Shown piece after piece: positions 25,826-34,249 of a stretch of DNA of 64,000 nt. The notes beneath the pieces are model-generated. The model worked only from the letters and a program-made list of their open reading frames with translations, did not search any database and had not been told where the DNA came from. Source of the DNA: Clostridiales bacterium (GTDB lineage Bacteria; Bacillota; Clostridia; Christensenellales; Borkfalkiaceae); NCBI GenBank assembly GCA_015069425.1, contig SVIP01000001.1, positions 186,001 to 250,000 of the forward strand. The letters are read 5' to 3'. Made by a program: the position numbers and the translations under genes. Position 1 is the first letter of the stretch; each line of letters starts with the position of its first letter.

Positions 25826-27706
25826 TTAACTATTTAATTCAACTACTACGCAATCGTTTTGAGTTATTCCACTACACATTATGCCGTTATTCATAATGTC
25901 AACGCCTAAAACTTTTTCCTCGTGAAGTTTATACCTCTTTGATGGCGATACAACAGGATAAATTATAATATTGTCTTGTAAAATTTTCTTTGTAAATATT
26001 TGAATATAATTTTTTGTATAATTATTATCAAAATATTGCAAAACAGTAATATTTTCATCGTCAACCAAAAGTTTAACCATAGCATTTTTAAAGAAATTTC
26101 TTTCTTTTTTGTATTTTGATATAAACTTTTTAAGTTTTAGCTTATAGTCATTTGGTAAAGAAACCAAATCACAAGAAAAACCGATAGGACCACCTTTTAA
26201 AAACTCAAACGCATAATCGTCTGTAACTTTTGTAACGTCCGTCCAAGTTGCATTGTTACAATAAACTACTGCATCTTTAGGTACTAATTGCGTATAAATA
26301 GGCACGTTTTTACATATGCCAGTAACAAGCCATTTTTCTATCGCAAATGAAGGTACTCTTTTAACGTAATCTTTATAAATTCTCAATCCATCAATAGGCC
26401 CTTGATTATCAGTAAACCAGTAACTTTCGCAAGATTTGAATGTTTCTAAATCTAAATGTTGACCACCAGATGCACAAAATGAAACGTATAGATTTGGATA
26501 TTTTTGCCTTAAATTTTCAAAGAAGTCTCTTTGTCCCTCATAGTATTTCACAAAAGCGGAATTGCGTGCATCATAACATGCTGTAGCATTATAATCAAAC
26601 TTCATAAAGTCTAAATTATACTTTTCAATAAGTTCACAAGTCTTGTTAAAAATATACTCCCTTGCTTCAGCGTTAGCAAAGTCTAACAACTTATCCTGTT
26701 CATCTACATCAAAATAAAAATTAGGATTTTCTTTATACGCTTTAGAATTTACGTTTGCACGCTGTGGTTCCATCCACAAGCCAAATTTAATTTTTAAACT
26801 ATGTACAGCATCAGATAGTTCTTTCAATCTTCCACATAAAGCGCCATCATCATTTTCTTCCCAATCCCCTACGCTTTCACGCCATTTTAATTCTTTACCA
26901 AACCAACCTGCGTCTACTACAAAATATTCAACGCCTAACTTTGAACACTGTACAGCCTGATTATATAACGCATCAAACGAAATACCGTCAAAATTATAAA
27001 GCCAACTATTATATATAATTGGTAAAGACTTTTTTTCGTTATCTAACAACCACTTTCGTTGCATTTTATATGCGTCAAAGTCAACTGAATTAGTACCGTC
27101 AGTAATGTATATTTGCGGTAAATATAGTTTTTCACCAGGTTTAAGTTCCAACGTCAACCCCTCGTCGTTAAAACCAATTTCCACAACAGTAGCAAACAAT
27201 AAATCTTCTATAGGAACGACCTTTGCTTGTATTTTCCAACGACAATTTGGTAAGACGTTAAAAGTTATAACTCGTGAAGATAAGTCATCTTTTATAGAAA
27301 CAAACGGCGTTGCGCCTGCACAACTACGAGAACCAAAATTTTCTGCAACAATGCTTGTATTTAACTTTTGCCAACTGCCAACGTTTTCATTTTGCCAAGA
27401 ATTTCTTTGTGTATATACACTATAATTATTTCCATAAAACGCAAATCTTGAAGAAATTTTTGATAATATAATTGTTTTATCGCTATTATTAACAATAAAA
27501 TCTTTTCTTACTATAATTTCATCAGATTTAATAAATTCGGCAACAATATCTAGGTTGTTTTTTTGATAATGATAAATTTCACTTTCATTTGAAATTTTGT
27601 TTTCTTTTAAACAACTTTCGTTAATAATAAAATCCTTTGAAACAACGTTGAACAAACCGCCAAAAGAAACATTTGAATTTTTAATATATATGTTTTTAAT
27701 CTTCAT
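25826..27706 (-). CDS. GH36-family alpha-galactosidase
   Basis: Motifs of GH36 are clear: VVDAGWFGK with a following GDWEEN segment, the nucleophile Asp371 in MKFDYN, the SCASGGQHLD block, and the acid/base Asp433 in YWFTDN. The start was moved to 27706, where GAGGTAATA precedes the ATG; a longer frame to 27727 has no ribosome site. Of about 626 residues, it lacks a signal peptide, so it acts in the cytoplasm on imported alpha-galactosides (or N-acetylgalactosaminides). It follows nagA in the operon. Confidence 0.9.
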   Translation of the reverse strand: MKIKNIYIKNSNVSFGGLFNVVSKDFIINESCLKENKISNESEIYHYQKNNLDIVAEFIKSDEIIVRKDFIVNNSDKTIILSKISSRFAFYGNNYSVYTQRNSWQNENVGSWQKLNTSIVAENFGSRSCAGATPFVSIKDDLSSRVITFNVLPNCRWKIQAKVVPIEDLLFATVVEIGFNDEGLTLELKPGEKLYLPQIYITDGTNSVDFDAYKMQRKWLLDNEKKSLPIIYNSWLYNFDGISFDALYNQAVQCSKLGVEYFVVDAGWFGKELKWRESVGDWEENDDGALCGRLKELSDAVHSLKIKFGLWMEPQRANVNSKAYKENPNFYFDVDEQDKLLDFANAEAREYIFNKTCELIEKYNLDFMKFDYNATACYDARNSAFVKYYEGQRDFFENLRQKYPNLYVSFCASGGQHLDLETFKSCESYWFTDNQGPIDGLRIYKDYVKRVPSFAIEKWLVTGICKNVPIYTQLVPKDAVVYCNNATWTDVTKVTDDYAFEFLKGGPIGFSCDLVSLPNDYKLKLKKFISKYKKERNFFKNAMVKLLVDDENITVLQYFDNNYTKNYIQIFTKKILQDNIIIYPVVSPSKRYKLHEEKVLGVDIMNNGIMCSGITQNDCVVVELNS

Positions 27707-27751
27707 TATTACCTCTTTAAACAACAAATTAAAACAAGCTCTTAAAAGGCC

Positions 27752-28897
27752 TTAAATCACCTTTACTCCTGCGACAAAGGCACTACTAATATTAATATCG
27801 TCATCAAAAACAACTAAGTCTGCATCTTTCCCTTTTGCAATCTCACCTTTATTTAGTTTCAATATTTCATTAGGAACCTTAGTTATCATCTTAACAGCAG
27901 TTATTAAATCCTTACCACACTCGTTAATTAGGACTTTAACAAGTTTGTCTGCAGTTGCCACGCTACCACAAAAAGCGCTTCTATCTTTAAGCTTACAAAC
28001 GCCATCTTCTACTATATATTCAGTGCCATCTGAAACACCCGCAACAGAGTTTGTCCCCGCAATAGCCATACTGTCAGTTATTAAAGCCACTTTATCAGTT
28101 CCCTTTATTTTAATAATCATATTTATAAGTTCAGGAGGCAGATGTTTGCCATCTGCTATTATTTCTACAAATAAATCGTCCTCTAAAAAAGCGGTTTCAA
28201 TAACTCCAAGTCGTCTAAATCCATTCTCTCTAGTAACTGTTGAAGTACAAGAATATAAATGCGTTACTAAGTTACAACCATTATTTATCGCAATTTTCAT
28301 ATCTTGATATATTGCATCCGTATGACCGGCAGATGCAATTATATTATTTTGAGTTAAAAATTTACAAAACGTTCCGTTTTTATCCCTTTCAGGAGCAAAA
28401 GACCAGCGTTTAATATATTTACCGAATTCATTAATGAGTGATTCATAATCCTCTTTAATTGGTTCAGTTATAAAATCTGGATACTGTGCGCCACATTGCC
28501 TAAGAGAAAAATAAGGTCCCTCAATATGCGCCCCAATAATATTTGACTTGCATTTTTTTGATTCTATTGCTTTTGCAATATTCATTACTGAAGATTTAAT
28601 TTCATCAATCGGCAAAGAAGATATTGTTGGTAAAATGGACGTAGTACCGTGTAACAAATGAAAATCGCAAGCATTAATAATATCTTCGCTATTTCTATTA
28701 GAAAAAGAATAGCCACCAGCACCATGAGTATGAATATCGATAAACCCAGGAGAAACATATTTACCCGTATAATCATAAAAAGACTGCGAATCAATATCTT
28801 CCTTACTAACGGAATAAATTTTATTATCAACAATATAGACAAAGCCGTCAAAAAGACCTTTTTCGGTAATTATTTTATCGCTTTTAATCTTAATCAT
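27752..28897 (-). CDS. nagA: N-acetylglucosamine-6-phosphate deacetylase
   Basis: Metal and substrate motifs of NagA are present: DIHTHGAG (His pair, ~56-58), HIEGPYF (Glu ~126), SAGHTDA, VTHLYSC and LITDSMAIAG. The ATG at 28897 follows AAGGA; a TTG two codons earlier was rejected. It removes acetate from GlcNAc-6-P in the cytoplasm, feeding the nagB product three genes upstream. It sits between the GH63-like gene (stop and start three bp apart) and GH36. The length of 382 residues is normal. Confidence 0.93.
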   Translation of the reverse strand: MIKIKSDKIITEKGLFDGFVYIVDNKIYSVSKEDIDSQSFYDYTGKYVSPGFIDIHTHGAGGYSFSNRNSEDIINACDFHLLHGTTSILPTISSLPIDEIKSSVMNIAKAIESKKCKSNIIGAHIEGPYFSLRQCGAQYPDFITEPIKEDYESLINEFGKYIKRWSFAPERDKNGTFCKFLTQNNIIASAGHTDAIYQDMKIAINNGCNLVTHLYSCTSTVTRENGFRRLGVIETAFLEDDLFVEIIADGKHLPPELINMIIKIKGTDKVALITDSMAIAGTNSVAGVSDGTEYIVEDGVCKLKDRSAFCGSVATADKLVKVLINECGKDLITAVKMITKVPNEILKLNKGEIAKGKDADLVVFDDDINISSAFVAGVKVI

Positions 28898-28899
28898 AA

Positions 28900-31509
28900 T
28901 CAATTCCTTGTAATTTTAACGTGTCCTTCGTGTCCAGGTAATAATAAATAATATAAACAACTATTTACCTTAACACACTCGGTTAACTTTTCATTAATGT
29001 AAAAATTATAATTATTTTCATCTAAACAAATCAAAATCATAGATTTATCCCTTTCTTGAATATAATCAAATTCTATATTAGATAAATCAAGTTCAAGATT
29101 TTTGTTAAATATAGATGTTAGAAAACCTGTTGAAATTGAGCCTTTATTAAAATAAGCCTTATACCATAATAACGGCGGAGTAGAAAGCCCTGAAAATTGA
29201 TGGAAACCGCAACCTCTCCCCGTTTCAATTGAAAAGTTTTCAGAAGAGCGATAACATTCATCCATCTCTTTTTTCCAAACATTAAGTGCTTTAAACGCAA
29301 TCTCCGTTGCTAACTCAGTTTCACAATGGTCTAATAACGATTTCCATAATATCCACTGATGCGGAAACCAAATATTACCATTCCAATAACCTTTAGAAGA
29401 ATAATAAGGTGCTCTTAAATCCACAACGCTTACGCCATATTCAGTCATTAAGCCATTTTTTATATTGTCAATTATTTTTGATGACTGCTCATCTGTCGTT
29501 ATGTTGGAAATATAAGGATAAATACCATCAAATCCACTATTAAACAATGTTTCTTTATCATGCTTAAAAAAACATTTAGGATTACCGTTTTTATCGTGAA
29601 CTAAATATTGAAAATAGCCAGAACTTTCATCATAACAGTTTTCTTGAATTGCTTTACTAAAATAAACAATATCATTATCGAAGATAGCAACGTCATCTTT
29701 TTTATCAAATAAAATTGCTATTTTCCTTAAAATTTTTGCAATTAAAATTGTTACGGCGGTGGTTATAACAGGCGTAGTATTTTCAGGACAAGCGCCATCA
29801 AGATTTTCAATACCATTAAATCTATTGTCCAAAGCTTTCTGTGGCGGATAGTCATCCCAACCACCCGAGTTATAAACAAGATGCCAGCATTTTAATAGTC
29901 CAGACTTCATTTGAGAAGAGTCGTTTTTTAAATTAGAATAGAACATATAATAACTCTTCATTAGCGGATATAATTTTTCAAGTTTGTCTTTCTCGTTAAA
30001 ATTATTGATTAAATCATCATACAAAAAAACTTGAGTCGGCATTATAGTACCGCTAAAGACAAATGGAGAATGAATATCGTTTTCTGGTGTTAAATAAGTA
30101 TTTAAACACTCATACGCACGATTAAAATCAATAGTTGCAAGCCCCAAACCTATAAAACCATTATCCCACTGATACAAAGAATTCCATAACCTACCCGGAG
30201 TAGAGTGAACGATAAAATTTCTTCTGTTATATATGGGATAAACGACGTTCAACAAGGTATTATAAGCCAACATATTTTGTGAAAAAGCAAAATCCTTACC
30301 ATCTTGGTTTGTGTTGAACTTAAAAACACTTTGAGCGTTTGAGAAAAATTGCTTACTAGGTTTATCGTTTGAAATATAATAATTAATAATTTTATTACTT
30401 CTTGAGCCAACTGAAATACAATCGGTATGCAAATTTTGATAAATTTTGAAAGTGGGATTAGCACTAGGAATATTATTAAACAAAGAATTGTGTATATCTT
30501 TTTTTAATGTAATACCAATATTATCCGTATAATACTTTCTAAACATTGTCGGTTCAGTATCCCACGAAATAAAATATGAATTTAAAACATTGTTATACTC
30601 TACTTGCAAACCGTTTTCAATATTATTTAATATAGGGTTTACATCATATTTAAATGGTTCAAACTTTGCGTTGCCAACGTTGTTGCCAACTATCAAACAA
30701 TCTAAAGTAAATTTATTTCCGTTAGAATAAACTTTAATTTCATCAATCAAAGTTTCATCTAAATTAAAGACATAAAAACCAAAACCCTCTGTTTTACATA
30801 AATCAATAAAATGCTTCTTACCTAAAACTTCCAAAGCTATGGTAATATCATTATTGCTTTTATATCTTAAACCGATAGAATTAGTTTTTATTTTGCAAAA
30901 TTTATACGATAAAAAATCCGTACTATCATGCCCAAAAAACTTATCACTTATAGCCGTTCCCTTATTTGTTGAATTATTAACGAACGCCTCACCCAAATAA
31001 AAACCGTCTTCTGCAATTTTTTGGCCAATTGAAATACTTTGATAATCTACAGCATCAACGTAAATCATTGAATCATCAATAAAGTATTCGTCAATTTTTT
31101 TATAACCAACAATATCGTAATAATAGAAATTTGTTGGATAATTTAAGGAAAGACAAACGTCTAAAGATAAACTCTGCTCAAAATCAGAATTATTAACGAA
31201 GTTGCATTGGACAGAAATTTTATTATCATCTTTAATGCTAAAGGCAATATCGCAATAAACTTTGTCCTTCCACTCTAGTTCATAACGGTAAACAAAATAA
31301 GTAAGGTCACAGTTAGCGCCCCACATTTTAACGCCGGCATCAACCATATTAATTGGGTCACACAAAACCGTTTGTCGTTGAATACCAGGGAAAAATTCCA
31401 CGTTAAAAGTAGCGCCTTTATTTTCGTCAGCTATATGGCAAACGCCTAAAAACTCCTTATTATAGGGTCCCCACTTTCCTGTTTTTATTCCGTATTCTTT
31501 ATCAATCAT
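28900..31509 (-). CDS. GH63/MGH1-like (alpha/alpha)6 glycosidase
   Basis: The 869-residue cytoplasmic protein has a beta-rich N-terminal half and an (alpha/alpha)6 barrel in its C-terminal half. Barrel motifs include GGWDDYPPQ (~548; likely catalytic acid region), YWNGNIWFPHQW (~708) and a late FHQFSGLSTPP (~768), as in GH63 and mannosylglycerate-hydrolase-like enzymes. Trehalase and glucosidase relatives share these motifs, so the sugar is not certain. Its position between nagB and nagA suggests action on the same glycan, such as alpha-mannosyl or alpha-glucosyl residues. Confidence 0.8.
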   Translation of the reverse strand: MIDKEYGIKTGKWGPYNKEFLGVCHIADENKGATFNVEFFPGIQRQTVLCDPINMVDAGVKMWGANCDLTYFVYRYELEWKDKVYCDIAFSIKDDNKISVQCNFVNNSDFEQSLSLDVCLSLNYPTNFYYYDIVGYKKIDEYFIDDSMIYVDAVDYQSISIGQKIAEDGFYLGEAFVNNSTNKGTAISDKFFGHDSTDFLSYKFCKIKTNSIGLRYKSNNDITIALEVLGKKHFIDLCKTEGFGFYVFNLDETLIDEIKVYSNGNKFTLDCLIVGNNVGNAKFEPFKYDVNPILNNIENGLQVEYNNVLNSYFISWDTEPTMFRKYYTDNIGITLKKDIHNSLFNNIPSANPTFKIYQNLHTDCISVGSRSNKIINYYISNDKPSKQFFSNAQSVFKFNTNQDGKDFAFSQNMLAYNTLLNVVYPIYNRRNFIVHSTPGRLWNSLYQWDNGFIGLGLATIDFNRAYECLNTYLTPENDIHSPFVFSGTIMPTQVFLYDDLINNFNEKDKLEKLYPLMKSYYMFYSNLKNDSSQMKSGLLKCWHLVYNSGGWDDYPPQKALDNRFNGIENLDGACPENTTPVITTAVTILIAKILRKIAILFDKKDDVAIFDNDIVYFSKAIQENCYDESSGYFQYLVHDKNGNPKCFFKHDKETLFNSGFDGIYPYISNITTDEQSSKIIDNIKNGLMTEYGVSVVDLRAPYYSSKGYWNGNIWFPHQWILWKSLLDHCETELATEIAFKALNVWKKEMDECYRSSENFSIETGRGCGFHQFSGLSTPPLLWYKAYFNKGSISTGFLTSIFNKNLELDLSNIEFDYIQERDKSMILICLDENNYNFYINEKLTECVKVNSCLYYLLLPGHEGHVKITRN

Positions 31510-31521
31510 AAAACACCTAAA

Positions 31522-32277
31522 TTATAATAGTGCAGAACTTTGGTCATCTAAATAAAGTTTTGCATTTTTATGCAAACGCAAAATTGACGCAGGACAATGT
31601 TCGTCAATGCTTCCATTAATAGTTTCGTAAACAGCCTTATCTTTGTTTTTAGCAGGTACAATGCAAAAAAGATTACCACCATTAAACAAAGTAGGTACAG
31701 TTAAAGTAAGGGCGTGAGTAGGCACCAGTTCAATAGAAGCAAAGCATCCATCGTTGACCTGTTGCTGTCTACAAATGTTGTCTAATTCAACGACCTTAAT
31801 AGGTTTATTGTCTTTAAAATCCGCAACGTGTGGGTCATTAAAAGCAATATGACCATTCTCTCCAATACCCATTATAACTAAATCAATTGTATTTTTCAAC
31901 AATAACTCTTGATATCTTTTTATGTTATCATCCGTATTGTCAGAATAAGCAATATAATTAATGCTTTTAAATGGAACCTTGTCAAAAATGGCGTTTTTCA
32001 AGAAATTACCAAAGCGTTGCGGAGCGGATTCCTCCAATCCAATATACTCGTCCATGTGATAAGCGTTAATTTTAGACCAGTCAATGTCTTTATTTAGAAT
32101 AAGACTACCAAGAACGTCATTTTGAGAGGGTGCAGCGGCAAAAATAATATTACACTCAGATTTATTTGCCAAAACACCTTTAATACAATCACTTATATCT
32201 TTTGCAGCAGCATCCCCCATAAGTTGCCTATTTCTATATATGTAAACTTCCAAATTATCTTTTTTAAAATTTCGCAC
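31522..32277 (-). CDS. nagB: Glucosamine-6-phosphate deaminase
   Basis: The catalytic residues are present: Asp76 in YHMDEYIG, and His143 and Asp148 in GIGENGHIAFNDP. The length (251 residues) is typical. It converts glucosamine-6-P to fructose-6-P and ammonia in the cytoplasm, completing the pathway after NagA. It follows GH20 by ten bp and precedes the GH63-like gene by twelve bp, all in one operon. It contrasts with two divergent NagB-superfamily genes at 59404-61324. Confidence 0.95.
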   Translation of the reverse strand: MRNFKKDNLEVYIYRNRQLMGDAAAKDISDCIKGVLANKSECNIIFAAAPSQNDVLGSLILNKDIDWSKINAYHMDEYIGLEESAPQRFGNFLKNAIFDKVPFKSINYIAYSDNTDDNIKRYQELLLKNTIDLVIMGIGENGHIAFNDPHVADFKDNKPIKVVELDNICRQQQVNDGCFASIELVPTHALTLTVPTLFNGGNLFCIVPAKNKDKAVYETINGSIDEHCPASILRLHKNAKLYLDDQSSALL

Positions 32278-32287
32278 TTCTTCTTCC

Positions 32288-34171
32288 TCAATTAAAAAAT
32301 ATTTTTATCGCACTTATTTTACTTGCAAGCGATAAATCGTTTGCGTGTTCTATTCCACTTTCATATCCAAGTTCAGCAAAGGAATTATCAGATTTTAAAA
32401 CTTTTTCGGGATTAATAACATTTCCGCATAAAGTTTCAACGCTTGTTGGCAATCGTTTATCACCACACGTTAGAACACGAACGTTTTCAACGTATTGATT
32501 ACCCTCCCCGAATACACTCAATACAATGTATTCAACTTTCTTATTTTCTATAAGAAACTTTAATGAATAAGTTCCACAAGTATCATAAACCACAAGACTT
32601 GGCTTAAGAGTTCCAATATATATACTTTTTTCTTCTTCCCCACAATATTTTATTTTAGGTTCAGACTTAACTGTGGAAAAGCCGTCTTGAAGCATTAAAT
32701 CCAAAAACATCAATCCAGTTTTCGTATTATTTTTAATAACGTTAATAATATTATTAATTAAATTATTATAACCGTTGTATTTTCTTTCTAAATCACCTTT
32801 GAAACTCTCAATACCATTGCGATATTTGTTCCAAAGTCTATCTAAATCGCTTTTAATTTTAGCGTATTCATCTTTAATAAATTCAAGTTTATTAATTAGG
32901 ACATCTTTATCTACACATCCCATTTCCACTTGATTGTAAAACTCTGCACCAATAGCTTGAATTTCATAATCTAGATAACAAGCCAAGATGTTGTTATAAA
33001 TATTAATATAAACGTCGTTATTACAAGAGTTCCTAAATGCCTTAAGTTTTGGCATAAAATAATCCAACTCTCGTTTTTGAATAAATTTAATCAAATAATC
33101 ACGTTCACAAAGCACGCCAAAGTTTTTATGCGAAAAGAAATGTGCAGGTAAATTTATCGTGTATAAAATTTCTGCAATTTCCTTATTTCCATCACAATAT
33201 TTGGCGAATATATTAATTGCGTCTTCACGGCTATTTATTCTACCTTGAAAGAGTGCTACGGTATATTCAATAAAGGGATACGACCCAAAATAGAAACTTT
33301 CCGAATGACACCAAGCCGTAGCGACAATACCTTTTGCATTATATTTTCTAATATAATTATTGTAGATTGAATCTACGTTATAAGTAGATGAAGAATGGTG
33401 TGAATAAACTAGCATCATGTATTCTAAACCTAGTTTATCGTAATAAGCAAAAGCATCTCTTTTTACCCTACTTGTCCAATGTCCCGGCAGTTCGTCTGCA
33501 ACAAAAACATAACTCCAACTAGTTATAATAACGTCTTTTGGCAATCTATCTGCAATGTCATAATATTCAAAAAAATCGTCATACATCATCATGCGTTTAC
33601 CAAGACTAGAAACTAGACCATGGCAAAATAGTGCGTATTCAGCAAATAAATCTGCTTTCGTTTTACCATTTTGAAGTTGCTCTTTACACCTTTCACATTC
33701 AGCAAAATCGAACGGCTCGTCAAGCCCAACGTGTATATACTTGCTATGAAATATTGTTGACACTTCAGAAATATATTTTGTTACAAACTCCTTTAATTTA
33801 GGATTAGAAACGCACGCACAAGTACCGTTTTTATAACCATCGTTAAAGCGTTTGTTTTTTCCGTCAATACATTCTGCTAAATGTTCTAATTCTTTATACT
33901 CTAAGAATTTTTCCATATGCGGAAGCACTTCAAAACAAGGAATAACGTCTAAGCCAATACTTTCTGCATAATTAACAATTTCGGACATTTCTTCAATAGA
34001 ATATGTATCTTTTTCATTAAAAAACCAAGTGCTTTCAGTACGCACTGCATTTTCAAGATATAAGAATAAAGTATTATATCCACAACTTTTAATAAAGTCC
34101 GCATAACTTTTAACGTATTCAACACTTTCCTTTTGTCTAGCCAAGTCAAGTTGTGCGCAATATATTTCCAT
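32288..34171 (-). CDS. GH20-type beta-N-acetylhexosaminidase
   Basis: The barrel carries the catalytic Asp-Glu pair in HVGLDEP (151-152), followed by FDFAECERC, plus conserved tryptophans (TSWSY; TAWCHSESF). The first methionine already starts at the barrel, so the usual N-terminal GH20b domain is missing and no signal peptide exists: it is an intracellular enzyme of about 627 residues. Residues ~400-627 form a long alpha-helical then beta extension. It is the first gene of the ten-gene operon; together with nagB and nagA it would release and process GlcNAc (or GalNAc) from imported oligosaccharides. Confidence 0.85.
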   Translation of the reverse strand: MEIYCAQLDLARQKESVEYVKSYADFIKSCGYNTLFLYLENAVRTESTWFFNEKDTYSIEEMSEIVNYAESIGLDVIPCFEVLPHMEKFLEYKELEHLAECIDGKNKRFNDGYKNGTCACVSNPKLKEFVTKYISEVSTIFHSKYIHVGLDEPFDFAECERCKEQLQNGKTKADLFAEYALFCHGLVSSLGKRMMMYDDFFEYYDIADRLPKDVIITSWSYVFVADELPGHWTSRVKRDAFAYYDKLGLEYMMLVYSHHSSSTYNVDSIYNNYIRKYNAKGIVATAWCHSESFYFGSYPFIEYTVALFQGRINSREDAINIFAKYCDGNKEIAEILYTINLPAHFFSHKNFGVLCERDYLIKFIQKRELDYFMPKLKAFRNSCNNDVYINIYNNILACYLDYEIQAIGAEFYNQVEMGCVDKDVLINKLEFIKDEYAKIKSDLDRLWNKYRNGIESFKGDLERKYNGYNNLINNIINVIKNNTKTGLMFLDLMLQDGFSTVKSEPKIKYCGEEEKSIYIGTLKPSLVVYDTCGTYSLKFLIENKKVEYIVLSVFGEGNQYVENVRVLTCGDKRLPTSVETLCGNVINPEKVLKSDNSFAELGYESGIEHANDLSLASKISAIKIFFN

Positions 34172-34197
34172 TTTTCACCTCTAAAAAAATATATCTA

Positions 34198-34228
34198 CAC
34201 GCTACCATAAATTTTTTATGGTAGCGTG
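34198..34228 (-). terminator. Intrinsic terminator between secreted-protein and glycan operons
   Basis: On the minus strand a 13-bp stem (CACGCTACCATAA and its complement) with a seven-base loop is followed by a run of T after a short gap. It lies after the stop at 34250 and only 27 bp before the GH20 start, with no clear promoter in between. Confidence 0.8.
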
Positions 34229-34249
34229 CAATATTTTGCTTAATTTGTT

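Noticed and set aside
27945-28307. Plus-strand open frame opposite nagA
   Set aside because: It is a shadow of the nagA reading frame with no supporting signals.
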